5,768 nucleotides of DNA. It comes from SVTX01 sp045658225. Its GTDB lineage: Bacteria > Bacillota > Clostridia > Oscillospirales > CAG-272. The position numbers and the translations under genes are program-made. The stretch is taken from assembly GCA_045658225.1 (NCBI GenBank), contig JAZOUO010000097.1:1-5768 (forward strand), given 5' to 3'. The notes beneath the pieces are model-generated. The model was not told the DNA's origin. It worked only from the letters and a program-made list of their open reading frames with translations, and searched no databases. The first letter of the stretch is position 1; each line of letters begins with the position of its first letter. Positions 1 to 5,641 of this stretch are shown here, in pieces.

Positions 1-981
1 TACACCCGTTTTCACAAGGATCATAAATGAGATTATTTTCTTTGTATCCTTAAGACGGAAGCATCTGCTTGCAGTTCCCACACCAAAGCTCACCGCAAAT
101 CCCGAATCAAGCGAGCAAAGCTCTTTTCTTATATTGCTCTCTTCATCCTTGACTATCGAAATAAGCGCCTCGGGATTCTCGCAAAGCAACACCGCATTGC
201 CTTCTCTGGCTATGGCATTGTCCTTGCCGCCTCCCGACACCGAAACAAGCCAGACCTTTTGTTCAGAGAGTGCTCTCTGCAAAATTCTGCCTAAAAGAAC
301 GAGTGCTGAGGCCCTGCCCGTGTTTATATCCGCACCCGAATGTCCGCCTGCAAGTCCGCTTATTTTTATCTCAACGGTTTCTCTTTCCGTCTGAAGATCT
401 ACCTGAGTGAAATTAAATTCAACGTCAGTTCTCACGCCGCCCGCGCAACCCACAGTCACAGTATTCTCTTCCTCGCTATCGAGATTTATCATTCTCTTTG
501 CAGTTATCTGCGAGCAGTCAAAGCCCATAGCTCCGCCAAGTCCCGTCTCCTCCTCAACCGTAAAGAGACACTCAAGCGCGGGATGAGAATTAGTCTCAAG
601 GAGAGCTAACATCATTGCAACCGCAATACCGTTATCCCCGCCAAGACTTGTTCCTCTCGCTCCGAGCAAATCTCCATCAACAAAAAGATCAAGAGGGTCA
701 CGCTCAAAGTCGTGATCCACATCCGCATTTTTCTCGCATACCATGTCCATATGTCCTTGCAAAAGCACCGCAGGTACATTTTCATAGCCCTGGCACGCAT
801 CCTTTTTCAAAAACACATTGCCCAAAGCATCTCTTTTGCATTCAAGTCCAAGCCTTGACGCAAAGCTCTCAATATAATCCGCCACTCCCGATTCATTACC
901 CGATCCGTGAGGAATAGCGCAGATATCCTCAAATATCTCAAAAGCTCTCTTACTCTGATAACCCTTTACAATATAACTCAT
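1..981 (-). CDS. pepD: Aminoacyl-histidine dipeptidase (PepD, peptidase family M20C), C-terminus cut by window edge
   Basis: This is a cytosolic zinc-type dipeptidase expected to cleave Xaa-His and related dipeptides for amino-acid recovery. The visible 327 residues are open to the window edge; PepD proteins are usually about 480-490 aa, so roughly the last third is missing. M20 metal and catalytic motifs are present in order: LQGHMDMV (His77, with Asp79), GTSLGGDNG (Asp116, the bridging metal ligand), EEETG (Glu144 as general base, Glu145 as ligand), NLDSEEE (Asp168), and AGGHSGADI at 211-219 at the start of the lid/dimerisation domain. The stretch DHDFERDPLD followed by a GARGTSLG-type loop closely resembles E. 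coli PepD, which separates it from other M20 enzymes. The ATG overlaps the upstream mreB stop as ATGA and has AGGAG four bases upstream, so translation is probably coupled to mreB. No key residue is missing in the visible part. Family assignment is confident; exact substrate is not. Confidence 0.93.
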   Translation of the reverse strand, partial: MSYIVKGYQSKRAFEIFEDICAIPHGSGNESGVADYIESFASRLGLECKRDALGNVFLKKDACQGYENVPAVLLQGHMDMVCEKNADVDHDFERDPLDLFVDGDLLGARGTSLGGDNGIAVAMMLALLETNSHPALECLFTVEEETGLGGAMGFDCSQITAKRMINLDSEEENTVTVGCAGGVRTDVEFNFTQVDLQTERETVEIKISGLAGGHSGADINTGRASALVLLGRILQRALSEQKVWLVSVSGGGKDNAIAREGNAVLLCENPEALISIVKDEESNIRKELCSLDSGFAVSFGVGTASRCFRLKDTKKIISFMILVKTGV

Positions 982-2066
982 ACGACTCCTATCCCGTCGT
1001 TATCAACGACAGTTTTTTTTGAAGATTTTTGTTTTTTGTTTTTTTCATTCTTCTCAAATTTCAGTACGCCGTCGCTTACCTTGTTGTAAATTTCAAATCT
1101 TTTTGCCGCGCCGAGTATTACGCACTCGTCGGGATTTTTTGCTATATATGCCTTGATCCCAAGCACCTTTTCGGTAAGCTTATCAAGTCCGAATATCATA
1201 CTGCCGCCGCCAACAAAGCAAATACCGTTGTGTAGAATATCTCCCACAAGCTCAGGAGGCGTCTGCTCTATGACCTCACATATTGCGTCGAATATAGAAG
1301 TCAGGGGCTGCATTACCGCGCCAAGAAATTCTCTCGAACTTACTGAGGCTATTTTGGGCATACCAGATTCAATATCCCTCCCCTTGACGTCCTCGACCCT
1401 TGCTTCCTTGTGCTCGTAAACGCAGCCTATATGTCGCTTGAGCATCTCTGCTGTGCGCGAGCCGATAAGCAAGTTGTAATTTTCTCTTGCGTGGTCGACA
1501 ATCGCCGCATCAAAGTGATTTCCGCCAACCTTGATTGTTTTTGATACGACAATTCCGCCAAGCGAGATGACGGATACCTCGGTCGTGCCGCCGCCTATAT
1601 TTACTATCATATTTCCAATGGGTGAATTCACGGGAATTCCCGCGCCGATAGCCGCCGCAAGAGCCTCCTGCACAATAAAGGTCTTTCGAGCACCCGCCTC
1701 GGTCGCCGCGTCAAGTATCGCACGCCTTTCCACCTCGTTTATATCTGTGGGGAGCGCAATCATAAGTCTCGGAGCGACAAGACTCTTCTTTGAAGCTCTG
1801 TGTATAAAGTAGCGGAGCATCTTGAGTGTCACCTCATATCTGCTCACAACTCCGTCAGCCAAGGGATAGAGCGCAAGAATATCCTCGGAATTTCTCCCGA
1901 GCATTTCCTCCGCCTCACGGCCCACCTTTATTACTCTGTCTGTGTTTTTGTCTATCGCAACCACGCTTGGCTCGCGCATAACTATGCCCTCGTCCTGAAC
2001 GTGCACAAGCACGCTAGACGTGCCAAGATCTATTGCTATATCACGGCTGAGTATTACCTTTTTCAA
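978..2066 (-). CDS. mreB: Divergent MreB/Mbl-family rod-shape actin homologue
   Basis: This is a bacterial actin of the MreB/Mbl type, which normally polymerises under the membrane and guides the elongasome that inserts peptidoglycan. The actin-fold signatures, numbered from the start chosen here (362 aa), are: phosphate-1 loop DLGTSS (Asp13), DGVVSRYEVTLKMLRYFI, catalytic-Glu segment QEALAAAIGAG (Glu134), phosphate-2 loop NIGGGTTEV (Asn156), YNLLIGSRTAE, KGRDIESGMPK, and adenosine loop VGGGSMIFGLD at 285. Length and order fit MreB (about 335-345 aa) plus a Lys-rich, probably disordered C-terminal tail (335-354). Oddities are Asn instead of the near-invariant Asp in phosphate-2, SS instead of AN in phosphate-1, and EAL instead of the usual EP-x. 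I prefer the TTG at 2066: GAGGGAG lies nine bases upstream and the N-terminus then matches B. subtilis MreB in length. A TTG at 2084 (+6 aa) is possible but poorly led. No mreC or mreD is adjacent, suggesting a paralogue rather than the main mreB; it could equally be called mbl. Confidence 0.9.
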   Translation of the reverse strand: MKKVILSRDIAIDLGTSSVLVHVQDEGIVMREPSVVAIDKNTDRVIKVGREAEEMLGRNSEDILALYPLADGVVSRYEVTLKMLRYFIHRASKKSLVAPRLMIALPTDINEVERRAILDAATEAGARKTFIVQEALAAAIGAGIPVNSPIGNMIVNIGGGTTEVSVISLGGIVVSKTIKVGGNHFDAAIVDHARENYNLLIGSRTAEMLKRHIGCVYEHKEARVEDVKGRDIESGMPKIASVSSREFLGAVMQPLTSIFDAICEVIEQTPPELVGDILHNGICFVGGGSMIFGLDKLTEKVLGIKAYIAKNPDECVILGAAKRFEIYNKVSDGVLKFEKNEKNKKQKSSKKTVVDNDGIGVV

Positions 2067-2075
2067 GACCTTGTT

Positions 2076-2082
2076 CTCCCTC
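2076..2082 (-). promoter_or_regulatory. Ribosome binding site deciding the mreB TTG start
   Basis: On the minus strand this reads GAGGGAG, with nine bases to the TTG at 2066. The alternative TTG at 2084 lies upstream of this site and is preceded only by AT-rich sequence with no purine-rich motif, so the site favours the shorter protein. Confidence 0.65.
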
Positions 2083-2110
2083 AAAATGAATTTCTTTGTA
2101 TTCTTATTTA

Positions 2111-2140
2111 ATTATACAACATTTAGCACTCAAAAGTCAA
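2111..2140 (-). promoter_or_regulatory. Sigma-A-type promoter for mreB-pepD
   Basis: The minus strand shows a -35 box TTGACT (2140-2135, five of six consensus bases) and a perfect -10 box TATAAT (2116-2111), separated by 18 bases. Upstream (about 2170-2141) lie A/T tracts resembling an UP element. The predicted transcript starts near 2104, giving a leader of about 38 bases before the TTG start at 2066. It lies just after the comF terminator, so mreB-pepD should be an independent unit. No operator-like inverted repeat is evident around it. Confidence 0.8.
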
Positions 2141-2194
2141 TATTTTTATCTTAATATATAAAATATGTTTTTGTCGCAGGGTGTTGGAATTTAC

Positions 2195-2226
2195 AAAAAA
2201 AGAGACGGCATAGCCGTCTCTTTTTT
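2195..2226 (-). terminator. Bidirectional intrinsic terminator after comF
   Basis: A perfect 8-bp stem, GAGACGGC (2202-2209) with GCCGTCTC (2213-2220), closes a three-base loop. It is flanked by seven A (2195-2201) and six T (2221-2226), so a U-tract follows the hairpin on either strand. On the minus strand it begins four bases beyond the comF stop codon and ends the recD2-comF transcript before the mreB promoter. No plus-strand gene approaches it, so only the minus-strand use is likely to matter. Confidence 0.92.
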
Positions 2227-2229
2227 GTA

Positions 2230-2985
2230 TTATTTCTTTATCTCGCAGGTTCTTGCAACGCAAGCAACATAGACTTCCTTTGCGCCATTCTTTTTCGCAA
2301 GTCGCATGGCTCTGTCAAGAGTTGCGCCCGTGGTGACAAGGTCGTCTATTATAATCACTCGCTTAGCTTTGATTGTTTGCGCTGCTTTTCGTGAGATTTT
2401 CAGCGAACGGTCAACATTCTTTGCTCGACTGTTTTTGTCAAGCTGCTTTTGCTCCGCGCCTCCGCGACGGACAAAAACATTCTCAAATCTGCCCTCAAAT
2501 ATTCTGCACACTTCGCGCGAAAGTCTCTTGCCTTGGTCAAAACCAAGCTCGGCAATAGCGCTCGCGCGCCTTGGCACGTAAGTATAGATGCATTTGTCGG
2601 GAAGCACCGAGTTGTCCTTAAACCATACGTCCATACTCAGCGAAAGTTCACTCGCAACAAACTCGCATATCCTCTTATCATTCACCTTTTTGAGTGAATA
2701 TATCATTTTGTTTTGCGTGTTGTTTTTGTTGGGAGTGTAGGTCAGAAGCTTCGGAAGCCCCGATTTCTTAAATCTTCTCGTGTTAGGTGCGCATAAACAC
2801 TTGTGTGAGGGACAAAGACACTCGGGGCAACTCTCGTCCTTGGCTTTGTTCCAACGCCCGTAGCATTTCTTGCAAAGACAATCCCCTACTCCGTAAATTT
2901 CCTCAACTGTGGGCAAAAGCTCGCGACAGCAAGCGCATTTCGGCGGGAAAGCAAGATTTCTTAACAATCTCAGAAGCTTACCCAT
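2230..2985 (-). CDS. comF: ComF family protein: double zinc ribbon plus phosphoribosyltransferase-type domain
   Basis: This 251-aa protein has two parts. Residues 17-65 are Cys-rich (11 Cys, including CACC at 17-20, CLCKKC at 36-41, CPEC at 53-56 and HKCLC at 61-65), consistent with one or two zinc ribbons. The rest is a type I phosphoribosyltransferase fold: VPRRASAIAELGFDQGKRLS (137-156) matches the ComF 'PRR...RGFNQ' region, KQLDKNSRAKNV (180-191) the 'QxxLxxxxRxxN' region, and IIIDDLVTTGATL (211-223) the PRPP-binding loop with acidic pair D214-D215. In competent bacteria ComFC/ComF is a cytosolic factor for DNA uptake and is linked to DNA processing; its enzymatic activity is not settled. 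No comFA helicase is nearby, so a role in transformation is inference. The ATG lies one base after the recD2 TGA, and its SD (GGAGAG, five bases upstream) sits inside the last recD2 codons, indicating translational coupling. A terminator follows the stop. Confidence 0.93.
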   Translation of the reverse strand: MGKLLRLLRNLAFPPKCACCRELLPTVEEIYGVGDCLCKKCYGRWNKAKDESCPECLCPSHKCLCAPNTRRFKKSGLPKLLTYTPNKNNTQNKMIYSLKKVNDKRICEFVASELSLSMDVWFKDNSVLPDKCIYTYVPRRASAIAELGFDQGKRLSREVCRIFEGRFENVFVRRGGAEQKQLDKNSRAKNVDRSLKISRKAAQTIKAKRVIIIDDLVTTGATLDRAMRLAKKNGAKEVYVACVARTCEIKK

Positions 2986-2986
2986 A

Positions 2987-5230
2987 TCAGCTCTCCAAAA
3001 GTCTCTGACAAAGGCACGTATATCTCTTGCTTTGTCTTGAGTTTTCCACCATTTTTTCCACGACCTCCGAGCGACCTACCAAAATCACCATTTTCTGCGC
3101 TCTTGTGACCGCGGTATAAAAAAGATTTCTCGTCAGAAGCATAGGTGGCGCGTTATAAAGAGGTATTATGACAACTCCGTACTCACTGCCCTGACTCTTG
3201 TGGACTGTCACTGCGTATGCGTGCTCAAGCTCCTCAAGCATAGTAAACTCGTACGTCACATGACGGTTGTCAAACACTATCTCCATAAAGGCATTCGTGA
3301 CGTCAATACGGATTATCCTACCAATGTCGCCGTTGAATATTCCCATTCCCACGGTATCGTCCTCACGACACCATTCTATCTCGTAATTGTTCTTTATCTG
3401 CATTACCCTGTCGCCCTCTCGGAACAGAGTGTCTCTGTATTTGTACTCTGCCTTATCCGCAGACTTGGGATTGAGGGCTTCCTGCAAAAGTCTGTTGAGG
3501 TTTTCCGTTCCCGCCTCACCCTTTCGCGAGGGGGAGATTACTTGGATATTTGCCACTATATCCTCTCCGTATGTCCTCGGCAGACGGGTCTTGCAAAGGT
3601 CTGCAACTGTATATGCAATCTCGCGGTCGGCGTTTCTGTAAAGGTAGAAGAAGTCTCCGTTTTTAACGTCAAGAACAGGCATCTCTCCCCTGTTTATTCG
3701 GTGCGCGTTTGTGACTATCAAGGACTCCTGTGCCTGACGGAATATCTCGTTAAGTCTGACTGTTGAAAATCTACCGCTTTCAAGTAAATCGTGAAGTATA
3801 TTTCCCGCACCAACACTGGGGAGCTGGTCGGCATCTCCTATAAGTATAACTCTCGCGCCTGGCTTGACCGCGCGCAAAAGAGACGCCATAAGGTTATTAT
3901 CAACCATTGATGCTTCATCAACAATAATGACGTGCTCGTCAAGCAAGTCGGTCTCATTTCTGCGGAAGCCTGAGCCTCCCGTCTCCTCACTGCCAAAATC
4001 AAATTCAAGAAGTCTGTGCAGAGTTTTAGCCTCGTGCGAGGTCGCTTCCGAAAGCTTTTTGGCTGCTCTGCCCGTGGGCGCAGACAGCGCAACCTTCATA
4101 TCCATACTGCTGAAAATGTCAAGCAGCGCCTTTACAATAGTAGTCTTTCCCGTGCCCGGCCCGCCCGTGAGCAGCATAACTCCGCCCTCAAGTGCCAAGG
4201 ATATAGCCTGCTTTTGCAGACTTGCATACTCAAAGCCGCATTTTCGCTCCTCGTTCTGAATAAAAAGTCGTATGTCGCCCGAGGAAACCGCAGGGCATAC
4301 TTTGTCAAGAAGCAAAAGCTTCTCTGCAATATATTTTTCGTTCTTATATGCGCGGCTCTCGTAGAAATACGTGACGCCATCGCATTTATATGTTTTCACC
4401 TTTTTCAGAGCGACAAGCTCGTCAGTCGCCTCGCTTGCCAACTCCTCGCTGACCTCAAGAAGCTTTGCCGCGTCGGAAATAAGCTTTTCTCGAGGCAGAC
4501 AGACGTGACCGTTCTGTGCGGCTTCGCCCGAGAGCAGATACAAAATTCCGCTTGAAATTCTCGCAACGGATTCTTTTTCAACTCCCAACTTCATTGCCAT
4601 TTGGTCGGCGCGCTCGAATCCTACGCCCTCTATCTCGTCACAAATTCTATACGGGTTAGCCTTGGCAATATCAACCGCCGCGCCGCCCCATCGCTTGTAA
4701 ATTCTCACGGTCACTGCCGCGCCAAAAAACTCTCTGAAAAACAGCATAGCAGAGCGTATTCCCGACTTTGCCTTAAAGTCCTCACAGATAGCCATCGCCT
4801 TTTTAAGACTTATTCCGGGTATATCCGATAGCCAATCGGGGTGATTTTCAAGCACCTCAAGCGTGTCATCTCCAAACTCGTCAACAATCTTTTGCGCCGT
4901 CTTTTTGCCTATGCCCTTTATCGCCCCAGAAGACAAGTATCGCAATATCGCCGTAGCGTTTGCGGGCATAAATCTCTCGTATTGAGATACGGCGAACTGT
5001 CTGCCGTACTTTGCGTTATGCTTCCACTGTCCGTAGACTTTAACTGAGTCTCCCTCGCTTATGTAGGGCATTATTCCCGTTATGGTGATAATGTTATCGT
5101 CGTCTGTTCCGAGGTCACACACGGCGTATCCGTTTTCTTCGTTGTAGTATATTACGTACTCGATATTGCCGGAAATAGTTATTATTTCATCGCTCTCCAT
5201 TTCCATTGGAGCATTCATAAAGTTGTCCAT
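2987..5230 (-). CDS. recD2: RecD2-type ATP-dependent 5'->3' DNA helicase (SF1B)
   Basis: RecD2 is a stand-alone cytosolic helicase that unwinds DNA 5'->3' and works in repair and replication-fork maintenance in bacteria lacking RecBCD. This copy is 747 aa, within the usual 720-800. Domains in order: an N-terminal OB-like region (about 15-90), helix-hairpin-helix elements (GAIKGIGKKTAQKI at 102-115, DIPGISLKKAMAI at 136-148, EGVGFERADQ at 201-210), then the two RecA-like helicase domains. Motifs seen: Walker A GGPGTGKT (356-363), Ia SAPTGRAAKK (383-392), Walker B DEAS (438-441), III GDADQLPSVG (465-474), IV FRQA with Arg498, V VTVHKSQGSEY (674-684), and VI YTAVTRA with Arg710. No catalytic residue is missing. 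The start is the ATG at 5230, preceded by AAAGGAGG with a six-base gap. The open frame continues 20 codons upstream to a TTG at 5290, but that part is Lys/Arg-rich, contains the SD, and runs into the palindromic repeat. comF follows immediately. No convincing promoter is visible between this gene and metK. Confidence 0.97.
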   Translation of the reverse strand: MDNFMNAPMEMESDEIITISGNIEYVIYYNEENGYAVCDLGTDDDNIITITGIMPYISEGDSVKVYGQWKHNAKYGRQFAVSQYERFMPANATAILRYLSSGAIKGIGKKTAQKIVDEFGDDTLEVLENHPDWLSDIPGISLKKAMAICEDFKAKSGIRSAMLFFREFFGAAVTVRIYKRWGGAAVDIAKANPYRICDEIEGVGFERADQMAMKLGVEKESVARISSGILYLLSGEAAQNGHVCLPREKLISDAAKLLEVSEELASEATDELVALKKVKTYKCDGVTYFYESRAYKNEKYIAEKLLLLDKVCPAVSSGDIRLFIQNEERKCGFEYASLQKQAISLALEGGVMLLTGGPGTGKTTIVKALLDIFSSMDMKVALSAPTGRAAKKLSEATSHEAKTLHRLLEFDFGSEETGGSGFRRNETDLLDEHVIIVDEASMVDNNLMASLLRAVKPGARVILIGDADQLPSVGAGNILHDLLESGRFSTVRLNEIFRQAQESLIVTNAHRINRGEMPVLDVKNGDFFYLYRNADREIAYTVADLCKTRLPRTYGEDIVANIQVISPSRKGEAGTENLNRLLQEALNPKSADKAEYKYRDTLFREGDRVMQIKNNYEIEWCREDDTVGMGIFNGDIGRIIRIDVTNAFMEIVFDNRHVTYEFTMLEELEHAYAVTVHKSQGSEYGVVIIPLYNAPPMLLTRNLFYTAVTRAQKMVILVGRSEVVEKMVENSRQSKRYTCLCQRLLES

Positions 5231-5236
5231 GCATGG

Positions 5237-5244
5237 CCTCCTTT
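5237..5244 (-). promoter_or_regulatory. Ribosome binding site fixing the recD2 start
   Basis: The minus strand reads AAAGGAGG, close to the full anti-16S complement, with six bases before the ATG at 5230. A second ATG at 5234 is four bases away, out of frame, and too close to the site. This rules against the 20-codon N-terminal extension. Confidence 0.9.
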
Positions 5245-5374
5245 CTTTTTTCTTTGTTTTTTGTTCGTCGCTTTTTGCCAACAGCGGCAAAAAGTGACCA
5301 AAAACCGCCGCTTAAGAGTGGAGAGTGTCCTATTTTTTCTACCGAAAAAATTTTGCAAAGCAAAACGGACGACC

Positions 5375-5402
5375 CTCTCCCCTCTCAAGACTCTCCCCTC
5401 TC
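5375..5402 (+). repeat. 12-bp pyrimidine mirror repeat occurring twice in tandem
   Basis: CTCTCCCCTCTC occurs at 5375-5386 and again, identically, at 5391-5402, separated by AAGA. Each copy is itself a mirror palindrome of pure pyrimidines. It lies inside the palindromic intergenic element. The second copy and its flank (5393-5403) can also pair with the purine tract at 5455-5466, enclosing the GC-rich hairpin. Confidence 0.75.
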
Positions 5403-5405
5403 CTC

Positions 5406-5432
5406 CGCGCCGCACCTTTGGTGCAAGGCGCG
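5406..5432. repeat. GC-rich hairpin inside the intergenic element
   Basis: CGCGCC (5406-5411) pairs with GGCGCG (5427-5432), and GCACC (5412-5416) pairs with GGTGC (5420-5424), leaving an AA bulge and a TTT loop. It is the most stable local structure in the element. No T-tract follows on either strand, so it does not look like an intrinsic terminator. Confidence 0.75.
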
Positions 5433-5449
5433 CTTAGGGGGTGTGGTTT

Positions 5450-5547
5450 CTTAAGGAGAGGGGGAGTAGAAAATCTTTAGTGCAGAGGGGATTGAGCTTG
5501 CTCAATGCTCTCAAACGTTAATAAGATTTTCGTCTCCTCTCCTTAAG
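5450..5547. repeat. Nested inverted repeat (large stem with internal hairpin)
   Basis: Two perfect inverted matches are stacked in register: CTTAAGGAGAG (5450-5460) with CTCTCCTTAAG (5537-5547), and GAAAATCTT (5469-5477) with AAGATTTTC (5523-5531). Near the apex lies the perfect hairpin ATTGAGC-TT-GCTCAAT (5491-5506). The right member of the outer pair overlaps the element's right terminal arm through CTTAAG, so two alternative folds of the element compete for that sequence. Confidence 0.75.
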
Positions 5548-5605
5548 CGGCTTTTTGGTGACTTTGCAGCTGTTGGCAAAGTCACAAAGAATTTCTTGAA
5601 GGGTA

Positions 5606-5629
5606 AGGGGAACTTATAAAAGTTCCCCT
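5606..5629 (-). terminator. Probable terminator hairpin after metK
   Basis: A perfect 10-bp stem, AGGGGAACTT (5606-5615) with AAGTTCCCCT (5620-5629), closes a four-base loop 12 bases past the metK stop. On the minus strand the sequence after the stem (TACCCTTC) is only weakly U-rich, so termination may be incomplete and some recD2 transcription could come from metK read-through. Confidence 0.6.
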
Positions 5630-5641
5630 GAATTGTTATAT

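Larger units (their letters stand above)
5271..5585. repeat. MITE-like palindromic intergenic element with imperfect terminal inverted repeats
   Basis: This fills most of the gap between metK and recD2 and has no credible gene. Its ends are imperfect inverted repeats. The left arm (5271-5316) carries TTTGCCAACAGC, then GTGACCAAAAA, then GCCGCTTAAG. The complement of the right arm (5542-5585) carries the same blocks in the same order with small changes (AGCTGC for AGCGGC, GTCACC for GTGACC, and short indels). Each arm folds by itself: CTTTTTGCC with GGCAAAAAG (5271-5279/5286-5294), and a 10-bp stem GTGACTTTGC with GCAAAGTCAC (5558-5567/5576-5585). Further hairpins lie between. There is no transposase and I find no clear target-site duplication. 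The layout suggests a non-autonomous mobile repeat or a REP/BIME-like unit; copies elsewhere in the genome would be expected but cannot be seen here. It lies 40 bases from the recD2 start and may affect its leader RNA. Confidence 0.6.

Noticed and set aside
134..394. Plus-strand open frame of 86 codons in the left part of the window
   Set aside because: The opposite strand encodes conserved PepD metal-site motifs in a continuous frame; this is its shadow.
612..800. Minus-strand 62-codon open frame
   Set aside because: It lies inside pepD in another frame on the same strand; the PepD frame carries the GHMDM and GDNG motifs across these positions.
1..981. Frameshift or pseudogene in pepD
   Set aside because: The frame is continuous for exactly 327 codons from the ATG to the edge with all visible metal-site residues present; only the window boundary truncates it.
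3200..3766. 188-codon plus-strand open frame opposite recD2
   Set aside because: It is fully antisense to the conserved helicase motifs; its length follows from the codon use of recD2, and it shows no recognisable domain.
4016..4555. 179-codon plus-strand open frame opposite recD2
   Set aside because: It is antisense to the Walker A region of recD2 and has no domain or leader signals of its own.
5231..5290. Twenty-codon N-terminal extension of recD2 from a TTG at 5290
   Set aside because: The extension contains the AAAGGAGG site that serves the ATG at 5230, is derived partly from the repeat arm, and is not part of RecD2 family N-termini.
5215..5415. Minus-strand open frame of 66 codons across the intergenic element
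   Set aside because: It is Arg/Lys-rich, runs through the inverted-repeat arm and the recD2 SD, overlaps the recD2 start in another frame, and has no domain. Such frames are typical artefacts of palindromic repeats.
5406..5432. GC-rich hairpin as an intrinsic terminator
   Set aside because: Neither strand has a T-tract after the stem; the flanks are purine- or pyrimidine-rich tracts.
5233..5454. Plus-strand open frame of 73 codons across the same element
   Set aside because: It begins in the recD2 leader antisense, has low-complexity Ser/Pro/Leu composition, no good SD, and is explained by the repeat.
5271..5585. CRISPR array or riboswitch in the intergenic region
   Set aside because: There are no regularly spaced identical direct repeats with unique spacers. 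Despite metK being adjacent, the region lies downstream of metK and I see no SAM-I-like arrangement of conserved stems and terminator before recD2.
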